Of a DNA stretch of 64,000 bases, positions 43,822-55,179 are shown one piece after another. Where the stretch lies: positions 372,001-436,000 of the forward strand of contig PSQN01000008.1 in the NCBI GenBank assembly GCA_002989075.1, given 5' to 3'. Under the pieces are notes generated by a model, which saw only the letters and a program-made list of their open reading frames with translations, was not told the origin of the DNA and ran no database searches. The DNA comes from Arthonia radiata. Taxonomy: Eukaryota > Ascomycota > Arthoniomycetes > Arthoniales > Arthoniaceae. A program made the translations under genes and the position numbers. How positions within the stretch are numbered: the first letter of the stretch is position 1; each line of letters opens with the position of its first letter.

Positions 43822-44952
43822 ATGGCGTTTTACGCCTTGGATGAGTCTGGAAAGGCTCAGCAGCATGACTTGAGATCGATCCGCACAAGATCTCAAACCC
43901 ATTGGCTGCCCAGCTTCTTCAACGACGCGGAAATCCCAACGTCGAGTGCAGCGGTGAATGTCTGTCCGCGTTCTGTCCATCTGACCAAAGCTGCTGCATC
44001 AAATTTGAAGCCAGAGACGATATACTACTTAGCATATGGCTCGAACCTCGCCGCGGAAACCTTTCGTGGTCGGCGCAACATCCACCCAATATCTTCTGTC
44101 AACGTCGTGGTGCCAAGCTTGCGACTTGCCTTCGATTTGCCCGGAGTTGCTTACAACGAACCATGCTTCGCAAATTCAGCGACACGGAAAGGCTACGACC
44201 CTCCTACCGCGTCTTCCGCAAGCCAGGCAGATAAGCCAGAAGCGCCCGTGACGCTCTCCTCAGATTCTCCCTCGTATCACAAGGATCGATGGAAGAAAGG
44301 GATGGTGGGCGTGGCCTACGAGTTAACACCCTCAGATTACGCACATGTCATTGCTACAGAAGGTGGCGGCGCATCTTATCAGGACGTCACCGTCGACTGT
44401 TACGTCCTGCCTAGAGGAACCGACGTCGTGCCGGAAGTGCCTGATACAGAGCCGATCACAGTTCACACGCTCTTTGCGCCACCAAAGCGGACGCCTGGCG
44501 GAGGTGAGCAACTCAGGCGACCCGATCCGAGCTATGCTCAGCCGTCAGCGCGATACTTGAAACTGCTTACAGACGGTGCCGCTGAGAACGATCTCCCGAT
44601 GGACTATCGAGAGTACCTTGCGCAGATACGTCCATACCGGGTCACAAGTCCAAGGCAACGGATCGGGCGTTTTATCTTCGCCAGCATCTGGCGACCAGTC
44701 CTGACAACGCTCTTTGCATTGTTCAGCATGTTCAGTGATGAGAATGGTAAAGCGCCCCCGTGGCTTGCGATGCTAGCTGCTGCAATCTTCTCATCAGCCT
44801 GGGCGAGCTACGATGGCTTCTTCAAAGGCACATTTGGTGACGGAGAGCGCACAGAAAACGAAGGACCAGATTCGGTAACCGTTCAAAATGGACGTCAAGT
44901 CAGGACTCTCGCGAATGACAGTGATGAGAAGAGCATGCTGCAGCTGGTCTGA
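43822..44952 (+). CDS. GliK-like gamma-glutamylcyclotransferase family protein
   Basis: 376 residues, single exon. The GGCT fold signature YYLAYGSNLAAETF at ~68-81 is followed by PISSVNVVVPSLRLAFDLPG and, later, KKGMVGVAYELTPSDYAHVIATEGGGASYQDVTV, containing the Glu-Gly-Gly turn with the presumed catalytic Glu. This class includes GliK of the gliotoxin cluster, which trims gamma-glutamyl groups from glutathione adducts; stand-alone homologues are common in filamentous fungi. A proline-rich loop and then one or two C-terminal hydrophobic segments (FIFASIWRPVLTTLFALFSM, AMLAAAIFSSAWASY) suggest membrane attachment. The first ~60 residues lack resemblance, so the start could be further in. The substrate is unknown. 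Confidence 0.8.
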   Translation: MAFYALDESGKAQQHDLRSIRTRSQTHWLPSFFNDAEIPTSSAAVNVCPRSVHLTKAAASNLKPETIYYLAYGSNLAAETFRGRRNIHPISSVNVVVPSLRLAFDLPGVAYNEPCFANSATRKGYDPPTASSASQADKPEAPVTLSSDSPSYHKDRWKKGMVGVAYELTPSDYAHVIATEGGGASYQDVTVDCYVLPRGTDVVPEVPDTEPITVHTLFAPPKRTPGGGEQLRRPDPSYAQPSARYLKLLTDGAAENDLPMDYREYLAQIRPYRVTSPRQRIGRFIFASIWRPVLTTLFALFSMFSDENGKAPPWLAMLAAAIFSSAWASYDGFFKGTFGDGERTENEGPDSVTVQNGRQVRTLANDSDEKSMLQLV

Positions 44953-45303
44953 CGAGCTTTTCGGACGTTTGTTTGAAGCCGGTGTGCGTCAAGTTCAGAA
45001 CGGGAGTCTGGTACTCGGCGCCTTCGGTAACGCTAGCACGCTAGACTAGATGGAGAGAGCGGCCCGGGGCTCGCGCAAGTTGCCCCGCGTCGCGGTGTCA
45101 AGAAAGATTTCCAGACGGAGCGTGGTCATCCTCACTCACCTTACCTGTCATAGTATGCCAGTCGCAGTCATCCTGCTCGGTCACAATATGCCAGTCGCAG
45201 TCATCCTGCTTGGCACGCATATTTAGTTCAGCTTCAGCTTCTTTGCTGGTTGAATTCAAGGATCTCATCGACCATCTTCGACTTCGGCTCCCAAAAATCG
45301 CAA
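44953..45303. promoter_or_regulatory. HIS1 promoter region
   Basis: 351 bp between the GliK-like stop and the HIS1 start. It holds a 33-bp tandem duplication (45148-45213), annotated separately. Confidence 0.5.
45148..45213. repeat. 33-bp tandem duplication upstream of HIS1
   Basis: Two adjacent 33-bp copies (45148-45180 and 45181-45213) differ at only three positions. Each contains tatgccagtcgcagtcatcc, with two AGTC blocks and one AGTCA (TGACT on the other strand), the half-site of Gcn4/CpcA binding. The second copy ends 90 bp before the start codon. The duplication is seen directly; its regulatory role is inference. Confidence 0.85.
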
Positions 45304-46441
45304 ATGGACCTCGTCAACCAGTATATCCTCCTCTACCCAAAGGCTCTGATCTTGAAGGCTGATTCACTCCCAGCCTCAACGACCGCCTGTTGTTCGCGGT
45401 ACCTAAGAGTGAGATTTCCTGACCCAGTCAGTCTTCTCGCCAAAGGTCGACGCTGACACGTCACAAAGAGGGCCGCCTTAACGCTGCAGTACTCGATCTG
45501 CTTTCCGGCAGTGATATTCAGTTCTCCCGCCATAATCGACTAGACATAGCGCTCGTGAAGAACCTACCCATCGCTCTGGTATTCCTCCCTGCGGCAGACA
45601 TCCCCACCTTCGTCGGCGAGGGTCGTGTCGACCTGGGTATTACGGGCTATGACCAGGTCGCAGAACATGAAGCCGAGGTGCCACCTACAGCTACCACAGG
45701 CGTCGAGCAAGTGCTGGATTTAGGGTTCGGTAAATGCGCGCTCCAAGTGCAGACACCTGAAAATGGACTGCTCACAGAACCAAAATCGCTCATTGGCAAG
45801 AACGTCGTCACAAGCTTCACCAATTTATCGGAGCAATACTTCCAGCGATTGGAGAAGCAGTATGGAGCGCAAGAGAATGGAGTGGATGACAAGGGTGACA
45901 CGAAATTGGGTGACACGAAATTGAAGACCAAGATCATCTACGCGAGTGGTAGCGTCGAGGCGGCTTGCGCATTGGGCGTTGCCGATGGTGTTGTGGACCT
46001 CGTTGGTTAGTGGCCCTTCTCCTGGAAATCCTAACTTCACATTCGCTAAGCCGCAAAGCAGAGTCAGGCGAGACGATGCGTGCAGCAGGCCTGCGAGCAA
46101 TTGATACGGTCACACAATCCACGGCTATCCTCATCAAATCAAAACATCCCTCGGATCCAGCGCTCGTCAGCCTCATCGCCTCGCGCATACAAGGTGTCAT
46201 CACCGCGCAGTCGTACGTGTTTTGCACGTACAACATACGACGCAATCATCTCGAGGCCGCCAGCAAAATCACACCCGGCAAACGCGCACCAACGATCACG
46301 ACCTTGGAAGACAAGGAATGGGTAGCAGTCAGTGCGATGGTGTGGCGGAAGAGCGTGGCGACAACAATGGACAAGTTGAGCGAGATTGGCGCCGAGGATA
46401 TCCTGATCACAAAGCTAGAGAACACTAGAACTTCCTCTTGA
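45304..46441 (+). CDS. HIS1: ATP phosphoribosyltransferase (histidine biosynthesis step 1)
   Basis: Four exons: 45304-45320 (17 nt), 45374-45408 (35 nt), 45469-46005 and 46062-46441; 322 residues. The spliced N-terminus MDLVNHLNDRLLFAVPKKGR is the canonical fungal HIS1 opening, which confirms the two tiny exons. The enzyme joins ATP and PRPP to form phosphoribosyl-ATP and is feedback-inhibited by histidine. FVGEGRVDLGITGYDQV lies in the periplasmic-binding-like catalytic fold. IIYASGSVEAACALGVADGVVDLVESGETMR is the PRPP-binding block, completed across intron 3. The C-terminal ~100 residues (TPGKRAPTITTLEDKEWVAV) form the long-form HisG regulatory domain. An insert near residue 150 carries a duplicated GDTKL. 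The gene converges with DAHP synthase. Confidence 0.95.
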
Positions 46442-47078
46442 ACGAGCCGTGTTGAACCTGGGTAGACTGCCTCGGCACAACATGGAAGTCGAAAACAGCC
46501 GCGCGTAGCGCGAAGATGTGATGGATAGCCATTAAAAACATGGTTTCCGTACAGCTGTTTCTGAAGTTCATTTCTATTTCGATCAGAGTGTTGTGAGACA
46601 ATGCCAGCGCGCTTGCTGTAGATAGTCACTTTTAAAGTAATAAGTTGATATGCGTGGACGCTCTCACCTACTCCCAAGGGCATCTGAGTCGCTTTCCAGA
46701 TGCTGATATGCCTGTAAGCTAATTGTCAGTACGAAGGTTTCTATCAGCAGTTGTAGCAGCAGCAATCGGTTCAAGAACGAAGCTCAGGGTAGAGTGCCCG
46801 CGAAAGGGCCCTTCACATGATAATGAAAGGCTACAGGAAGGCAAGTGTGGATGCTCTGAGACTTATGGAAGCCAATCAACAGTAATGTGGCAGACATCGA
46901 GCTGGGGAGAAAGCATATGAACGCCATTCATACGATTGGGCGTTGATGCTTGACGAGAAATACTTAGACAACCAGCGCCGTGAAAGATACGCGTTTCAGT
47001 GCTACTGCGCTCCGCACTTTGCTTGGGTATATCAGAGAAATGGTGACCACTTCGAGCTTTCAACACCTGGCCCGGGGC
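46442..47078. other. Convergent intergenic region HIS1/DAHP synthase
   Basis: Two 3' ends face each other. No gene, repeat or RNA was recognised. Confidence 0.5.
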
Positions 47079-48302
<1,224 letters not shown>

Positions 48303-49252
48303 GGCTGAGAGACGATGAATTTTTGGAAACGGCGCGCTTGGAAAATATCAAGTGTAGCTAAATATTTCACGACACCGCGTTGAGAAACACCGATATCTTG
48401 AGAGCCTGACACCCTCAGAAGCATAGATCAGGGCTGAAAATAATTCCCATCTGAGTCAAAATGAGCGAAAATTCGTCGGCCGAATGTCAAACATTGGGCG
48501 TGGTGGAGGTCATCTCGGGTTCAGCAGCCCGAGACCCATGATTGATGTTTCTCAAACATTCGAGTAGTAGCAATCTACACGTCACGAATGCTGCAATCCA
48601 GCATCGTACACTTCATAGAAAGCATCGAGATTGGGTTCACATTAGTAAGAGTAACCTCAATGCCTTTGGAATTGCGTTTTGCCCTATATGTTAAATAAGA
48701 CGGCTGACAAGACAACAACAACAAACCCTAGTGACATCAAGACGGATCCTTGGATCCATGTATACGGAAATCCAGCAGCTTCAGCATCCTTTGCACAGCA
48801 TCCAGCGACGGAAGAAAGGTCTGTCGAGCCTCCTCAGCAATTCCCAGTCAGAGTCTGGTTGAACAAGCGATGAAGTAACGTCCACCATTATCCATCCTCC
48901 TCAAAGCACCTTCAATTTGAACAGTTGACGTTTGCGGAGTATGAAGGCCTAGTACTTAGCTTCTTCGTGGGCTTTAGGAAACATCTCTATGGTGAAGGAA
49001 CGATGAATAAGGCAAGCAGTAAGAACAATACGATCGGGCGAACAATACGAAGCCCTCGCTTCCGAACGGCCATTGTCTATCAACAACATGTAATAAATTT
49101 GGCAGAGCTCGTATTGACACTTTCTTCTTGAATTTCGAGACTCACCTCGATGTCCACAAATTCCAGCCGAACTCGCTTTTTATAGTCATTATATCTGTCT
49201 AAACATTACAGAAACATCGCCAACAGGTCCAGCGCTACCACGCTTCGTGAAT
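48303..49252. other. Intergenic region with possible 61-codon frame
   Basis: Contains the DAHP synthase promoter with TGAGTCA at 48452-48458. A small ATG-started frame at 48688-48873 (plus strand, 61 codons; WIHVYGNPAASASFAQHP) has no stop-poor neighbours or known domain, and I leave it uncalled. Nothing else was seen. Confidence 0.5.
48452..48458. promoter_or_regulatory. Gcn4/CpcA site TGAGTCA upstream of DAHP synthase
   Basis: A perfect 7-bp cross-pathway-control recognition element, 150 bp upstream of the DAHP synthase start codon. Aromatic amino-acid genes, including DAHP synthases, are established targets of Gcn4/CpcA, so position and family agree. Binding is not shown by sequence alone. 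Confidence 0.65.
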
Positions 49253-49615
49253 ATGAAAACCACCAGCATATTCCTAACTCTGTTAGCGGTTGTGGGACTG
49301 GCTGCGGCTCTCGAGAAAAAGGTAGGAGACTACCCCGCGACGAATGCTCTCGAGGCCATGGGGTATGCGCCACCGCATAAGAACAACCCACCAGCACCCA
49401 AAAACCCAGCACCCAAGCCCCCACCTCCACCACCACCGCCACCACCGCCGCCGCCTCCTCCTCCTCCAGGCCATACGACCAACTACGGCTTCCACGGCAT
49501 CGGATTCGGCAACGTGGTCGAGTACTCGTTGAAAGCACGAGACAACAAGCCAGAAGAGACTACCGCGCCCGAAATGGTGACACCTGCACCCGAGATGGTG
49601 TCGTCCGAGCTGTAA
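49253..49615 (+). CDS. Small secreted proline-rich protein
   Basis: 120 residues from the ATG at 49253. Residues 1-20 are a clear signal peptide (MKTTSIFLTLLAVVGLAAA). The mature part has a short charged segment (LEKKVGDYPATNALEAMGYA), then an unbroken run of 17 prolines at about residues 64-80 after alternating PAPK. A glycine/aromatic patch follows (NYGFHGIGFGNVVEYSL), and the tail repeats APEMV twice. There are no cysteines, so it is not a classical disulfide-rich effector. It resembles cell-wall or extracellular-matrix proline-rich peptides in layout only. Function unknown; the gene is supported by the signal peptide and orderly composition. Confidence 0.65.
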   Translation: MKTTSIFLTLLAVVGLAAALEKKVGDYPATNALEAMGYAPPHKNNPPAPKNPAPKPPPPPPPPPPPPPPPPPGHTTNYGFHGIGFGNVVEYSLKARDNKPEETTAPEMVTPAPEMVSSEL

Positions 49616-50194
49616 GGAGTTCTCATGACCTTGGTGAATTGCAAAGACATCACACTGATGACGTCTTTCACGTACGCTGGAAAGAAACCGAAAGAAGTCA
49701 CGGTAGTTAGATATTTACCTTGAGACGCATTTTCGAGTTGGAACAGAATCGGTAGACCTTGCTTTGCGATCAATCTTCCGCGAATAATCGCTACTGCGCG
49801 TGTTCTTAGATAATCGCTGTCAGTGTCCTGAGCGTCCGTGGACGCTCACATCGGACTGCAGCAGAAACGAAATAGCTGTGCAAGGTAGATTAAGAACTGT
49901 CCACGATTGAAGTATCTTGGCTGTCCCTGAGAGCGATTGAAGCTGTTCCTGCGAGTGATTGAAGCCAACTGTCACGACTGTAGGCATACTCTTACCGTTT
50001 TCGACGTCGGGTGGTCGACTGAAGGAGTGTAGGGCTGACGAGTTACGCTATTCCCTTTCCGCTCAGTCGATGTCGAAACTTGACTACTCCTGCGGCAGAT
50101 CAAGCTCTATCATTCTGTCAACCCATCCTCGTTCGAGCCTCAGTATCGCGTTGCAATTCGATTTTCCGTCCTGTACGTAGGTCGTCTGGACAGA
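49616..50194. promoter_or_regulatory. Intergenic region upstream of cytochrome c1
   Basis: Contains a near-perfect inverted repeat at 49829-49848 and three gattgaag strings between about 49905 and 49965. Otherwise no feature was recognised. Confidence 0.45.
49829..49848. repeat. 9-bp inverted repeat
   Basis: TGAGCGTCC at 49829-49837 and GGACGCTCA at 49840-49848 are perfect reverse complements separated by 2 bp. This is a plausible dimer-binding site between the proline-rich gene and cytochrome c1; no known factor is assigned. Confidence 0.6.
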
Positions 50195-51445
50195 ATGTTG
50201 TCCCGCGCTGCAGTGCGATCGGGTTTCACCCTGAGCTCGGGTCGCAGTGCTGGCCAACGCAGCTTCAACGTACGTCGCCTTCTCATTGAAGATGCGAATA
50301 CCAGACTAATCGTCGCGACAGCGATTTTATTCCTCCACATCACAAACACACGATGTACGGAGCCAGTCGCGAACGACGGCAGCAGCCATCGCTGCAACAG
50401 CCGTTGCCATTGGAACGGGGAGCTGGTACTACTACGCATACGAACGAGACGCTTTTGCCATGACGCCGCAGGAAGAAGGGTACGCTTTTCTCATCTCACA
50501 ATGGATCGATGATTGGATTACGGAAGGAGCAATTGCTAATTGCTAACATCTCACAGACTGCATCCAATCAAATACCCTTGGGAGCATGAGAAGATATGGA
50601 AGACCTTCGATCACCAAGCGTACGATAACCCAATCAAAACATACAGAGCAGCTGCTGACCTCGCTCCAGCCTCCGTCGTGGATTCCAAGTCTATCGAGAA
50701 GTTTGCTCGTCTTGCCACTCACTTTCCCGCATTCCTTACCGGACTTTGGTCGGAAACATCATGACTGTCGATGAAGCCAAGGCATTGGCGGAGGAACAAG
50801 AATATGATACCGATCCCAATGATGAGGGCGAGATTGAGAAGCGTCCCGGAAAGCTATCTGATTACGTTCCTGGCCCATACAAGAACGATGAAGCCGCCAA
50901 AGCTGCCAACAATGGTGCCCTCCCGCCGGATCTTTCGCTCATGGTCAAGGCACGACACGGCGGCTGCAATTATATCTTCAGTTTGTTGACTGGCTACCCG
51001 GAGGACCCTCCGCCAGGTGTAGAACTTGCCTCCGGCCTCAACTTCAATCCCTACTTTCCTGGCACCGGGATCGCTATGGCCCGCGTGCTTTACGATGGTC
51101 TCGTTGAGTACGAAGATGGCACTTCCGCAACCACGTCTCAAATGGCCAAGGATGTCGTCGAGTTCCTCAACTGGTCAGCCGAGCCAGAGATGGACGACAG
51201 GAAGAAGATGGGTTGGAAGGTATTGACAGTGCTCACATTTCTCACGGCTATGAGTATCTGGGTTAAGCGGTAAGTATCAGCGAAGAATGACGGGATGAAA
51301 CGCAGCTAATGCCGAGTACAGATACAAGTGGGCGGTGCTCAAGTCAAGAAAGATTATCTACAATCCGCCGATGTCGGCCAAGGAGCTGCACCCATCGACA
51401 CCACGCCCTCCGCGAAAGCTAAGCCAACATGGCGGGCCTCACTAG
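50195..51445 (+). CDS. CYT1: Cytochrome c1, bc1 complex haem subunit
   Basis: Five exons: 50195-50269, 50322-50479, 50557-50619, 50670-51269 and 51322-51445; introns 50-77 bp; 339 residues. Cytochrome c1 passes electrons from the Rieske protein to cytochrome c in complex III. The N-terminus is a bipartite mitochondrial presequence: basic (MLSRAAVRSGFTLSSGRS), then the hydrophobic AAAIAATAVAIGTGSWYYYAY. Mature sequence begins near LHPIKYPWEHEKIWKTFDHQA. The haem site CSSCH (REVCSSCHSLSRIPYRTLVG) appears only after removing intron 3. PPDLSLMVKARHGG, YIFSLLTGY and the axial-Met region NPYFPGTGIAMARVLYDG follow. The C-terminal anchor VLTVLTFLTAMSIWVKRYKW crosses the last splice site. The final ~25 residues (SAKELHPSTPRPPRKLSQ) extend past the usual end. 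Confidence 0.96.
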
Positions 51446-52440
51446 ACGATGGGTTATTGTGGCGTTCAAAGAAGAGTGATCATCGTTCTCTACACAAGGA
51501 CTCGACCGAAGAGTTCGTTGAATGTACGTAGGTCACCCGGGTAGAAACCAAGTGTATCATCAAACCTGCATGCACAAAACCTCCGCAACCAAGTTCAATA
51601 TTAGTGCAGTTGTTGCGGCTCTAGTTTTCCGAGCATGAGATCGGGTAGGACGACTCCCGGCCACTGGTCGTGTGCGCAGCGGCTTGGTGCATAAACACAT
51701 GGGTGAAGACTACGATCTCCCGAGGATAGAATCGAATGCAGCTAGCGCATATCTGGCGCAAGAGATTTGGAGTGGACCCTGCAGAGAGCCGAGAACGCCA
51801 TGGGCCCGTGCTGAGACTTTGATATCAAGGGAGTACTTGTACGGAAAGAACTCCGTGATGAGAGATTATCCACTCCCATGTCTCCACCCTTCGCTGTAAA
51901 CATGCTAGCTGCACCGTCAAGCATACATAAAGAGGAGAGCAAAGCGCGTTCGTTAGGTGAGGCGCAAGAATAACGATGAGAGGCTGGCAATCTCAGCAAA
52001 GAAATATGAGACGTTTCGGAGCCGGGGTCGAGACGCGGCCGGAGTGTGATTGGTTGCTATGACAGCGATATTACTTTGCAATTAGCTGCATCGAGAAGGC
52101 GACGGGCCCGCTAGTGGAGGTTAGCGTCGACTTTGGTCGGTGATATGAAAAGCTGGCCCTTTCTTCCGCCGCGCCATTTCAAGCGCTCGTTTCCCCAACG
52201 CGTCTGCTCTGCTACATCTCTTGATCGCTGCCCATCCACCCACGATCTTACGTCCGCTCTGTTTGCATCAAGTACGGAGTATTTCACAGAGCCTTGCAGA
52301 GTCCCCATCAGCTTCAGCTTCTCGAAGACAGCGTCCAACTACATCAATCCTCCGTTACAGAGGTAAGGCTTTTGGGTGTCGATCATTACGAAGATCATCC
52401 GCTTATCGTTCATTAGCCAGTCACTCAAACCTACGTCGAC
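51446..52440. other. 1-kb intergenic region
   Basis: 3' flank of CYT1 and promoter of the DUF7707 gene. No convincing gene was seen. Confidence 0.5.
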
Positions 52441-53086
52441 ATGCTCTTCTCAATGCTGTCTATCGCTTTTGCCGGCCTGATGGCCAGCGTCAGCGCACAG
52501 TCCGCCACCAGCGCGTACTCGTACACCATCTCCTCTACCGACCCTAAGGCCACGCCGGCTCTCCGAAACTCATGGTGTCTCGCGCAGACGAACACCTGCC
52601 GCCAGATTTGCGGAGGCGCTGCGCCTATCAACAGCTGCACCCAGGTACGTAGATATATCCGTCTGCCGCGGATGACTTGGCTGACTGGCCGCGCGGCGAT
52701 AGGACACTCTCAAATACGACTGCCAATGTCCTGATGGCACACGGCCTGACATGACCCAATACAATGACACCCTCCCATTCAATGAGTGTCTGATCTACCA
52801 GCAGAACTGTGTTGCTGCCAACCCTACCGATGCTCAAGCCCAGCAGTCTTGCTTGGCCATCCCATGCGGCGGCAAAGGATCCACCGAGCTTGCAGTCTCT
52901 ACCAGCGCTTCCTCCACTTCAAGCTCTTCTGAGTCCGCGACTGGAGGTGGCTCGTCTGCCACAGCAGCTTCTAGCTCGGCCGCAGCGACTGCCGGCGCGT
53001 CAACTCTACAAACTGCCTTCAACCCTTACGTTGTTATCAGCGGGCTCGTCGTTGGACTTATGTTCTTGGGCGGTGTCGCTTTGTGA
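52441..53086 (+). CDS. GPI-anchored DUF7707-type surface protein
   Basis: Exons 52441-52644 and 52703-53086 (58-bp intron, phase 0); 195 residues. Residues 1-20 form a signal peptide (MLFSMLSIAFAGLMASVSAQ). The domain (~25-135) has the pattern SWCLAQTNTCRQICGG, then CTQDTLKYDCQCPDGTRPD (joined by splicing), FNECLIYQQNCV and SCLAIPCG, giving ten cysteines. A Ser/Thr/Ala-rich stalk follows. The last ~20 residues (YVVISGLVVGLMFLGGVAL) are a hydrophobic tail without a charged end, as in GPI anchoring signals. Relatives are abundant fungal cell-surface proteins of unknown role. Confidence 0.85.
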
Positions 53087-53804
53087 GCGCAGGTGGAATG
53101 ATGGGCAAACAGTGTGTTTTGAGAGCATTGCGCGGAAGCTTGTGGCTGTCACAAGCGCGATTCTAAAGCGAGGAGCTTCGGTTTTCTGGGTTGCTACATG
53201 TAATGATTCTTACGAGGTCGAAGACGGAGTGTATGAGCTAGCATTGCATGAATCAGGCCAGTGGGGTTCATTAGTTCGTACCGCAAGGCGAAGTCATTCT
53301 GTTCAGCATCGCATCGCATCAACCGAATGGCACTCGAGTCTCGCTCGCGTTTGCACATGCACCGCGAATTTTCGCCGAAGGCGAGATGAGGATAGGCATA
53401 TGCTGGGCTGACAACGCCAGCGCCTTTCTATCACTCCATAACAATCGCGGAATATTATGCCAGCTTCTCACCTCGTTGAAGACACGCATTGAGCGACCGT
53501 GACCTAGCAGAGCCGCCCCATGGACTGCCCTGTGAGCTCCCATACGCTTGAAGCATGGGTTTTGTGACACCTCTTGCAGAGCGCCAACCACTTAACATCG
53601 GCGCTGCATTGGTGCTTGGCCACCTGCGATGAGCTCGAGTTGTTTCGTAGCGCCAGCCCTGATGACGACGCGTTGATGATATCAATCTCAACTAGGAGCT
53701 TGCGCCAGTTTACCTTCTTTGGCCAAGCTTGTCGAGCTTTTCCACCTCTCGTACCCGCCAAGCAATCTGTCCTTGCAGTCACGCGCCCACGAACTGCACC
53801 GACT
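53087..53804. promoter_or_regulatory. Region upstream of glycerol-3-phosphate dehydrogenase
   Basis: The last 129 bp (53676-53804) are an in-frame, ATG-started, Arg/Ser-rich extension of the downstream gene that could be translated as a targeting sequence. The rest shows no feature. Confidence 0.45.
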
Positions 53805-55179
53805 ATGGCGACTCTAGCGCCGCACAGGAAGAAGCATAAGGTCACGATCGTGGGGTCAGGCAACTGGTAGGTCGCCGGAAGGCACGATTGTTCGGTTCCG
53901 TCATTCGTAATCGGTAGTTAACCAGGCATTCTAGGGGCTCAGCTATTGCAAAGATTGCTGCAGAAAACACAAAGGCGAATCCGGATGTCTTCGAGGAAGA
54001 TGTGCAAATGTGGGTGTATGAAGAGGAGGTCTCCATCTCGAAGGGCTCAAAGCACCATGCCTCCAACAGCGACTTGACGGTAGGGCCACAAAAGCTGACC
54101 ACTGTGATCAACCGCTTGCACGAGAACGTCAAATATCTGCCAAATGTGCCCCTCCCAAAGAACATCATTGCGAACCCCTCCATCACGGATGCAGTCAAGG
54201 ACTCGACCATTCTCATATTCAACCTACCACATCAGTTCATTGCGAAGATCTGTCAGCAGCTGAGTGGGCATATTCTACCTTTCGCGCGGGGCATATCTTG
54301 CATCAAAGGTGTGGACGTGTCCTCGGAAGGCGTGTCGCTTTTCTGCGAGTCCATCGGGCAGAAGTTGGGTATATACTGTGGTGCCCTGTCTGGCGCAAAC
54401 ATCGCAAACGAGGTCGCCCAAGAGAAGTGGTGTGAGTCTACGATCGCATATGACCCGCCACCAATGGACTCTCGACAGCCGCCTTCAGCCAGTTCGCGCA
54501 CAACCTCGCCCAGTCCGCCTCCCCTAACGGAGCACAATGATTCCTCTGGCAGGCCGTCGGTGGTCAAACTGCAAGCGTTGCCGCAAGAGTATCTGGAGCT
54601 CTCGCACGATACCATGAAGAAGCTGTTCCACCGACCTTACTTCCATATACGCGTCGTGCAAGACGTGGCTGGCGTATCGCTTGGTGGTGCTCTCAAGAAT
54701 GTCGTCGCGCTCGCGGCAGGTTTCGCAGAAGGCTTGGGATGGGGCGACAACGCCAAAGCGGCAATCATGCGTGTCGGTATACTTGAGCAAGTCAGGTTTG
54801 GAAAGATGTTTTTCCCTCAGACGTTCGAGCCTGGTACGATGCTTGAGGAGAGTTGCGGCGTGGCAGATATGATCACAAGCTGCTCGGGCGGACGGAATTT
54901 TCGATGTGCGCGAACATCAGTGCAGAAGCACATGAGCATCGAGCAAGTCGAGCAACAGGAGCTGAACGGGCAGAAGCTTCAAGGAACGACGACCGCAGAG
55001 GACGTCAATGCCTTCTTGAAGAGCCAAGATCGAGAGAAGGACTTCCCGTTGCTCACAGCAGTGTACAGTAAGTCTACTGTCATCGCTCATTCACCCGATA
55101 CCTACTGACGTCCACGCTAGACATATTGCAAGGAAAGATCAAGCCAGAGCAGATACCAGACCTGATAGAAGACAAATGA
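53805..55179 (+). CDS. GPD1: NAD-dependent glycerol-3-phosphate dehydrogenase
   Basis: Exons 53805-53866, 53935-55067 and 55121-55179 (introns 68 and 53 bp); 417 residues. It reduces dihydroxyacetone phosphate to glycerol-3-phosphate for glycerol (osmolyte), redox balance and lipid synthesis. The Rossmann motif GSGNWGSAIAKI is completed across intron 1. Later blocks include [29 protein letters not shown] and the substrate-site region [25 protein letters not shown]. The C-terminal half contains [21 protein letters not shown], joined at intron 2. An insert of ~30 Ser/Pro-rich residues ([16 protein letters not shown]) lies between [13 protein letters not shown] and the C-terminal domain. I chose [13 protein letters not shown] as start by family; an upstream in-frame ATG at 53676 would add 43 residues of mitochondrial-presequence character. 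Confidence 0.94.

Noticed and set aside
48688-48873. 61-codon ATG-started frame
   Set aside because: Orderly composition but no signal peptide, domain or neighbour support; too short to call by eye.
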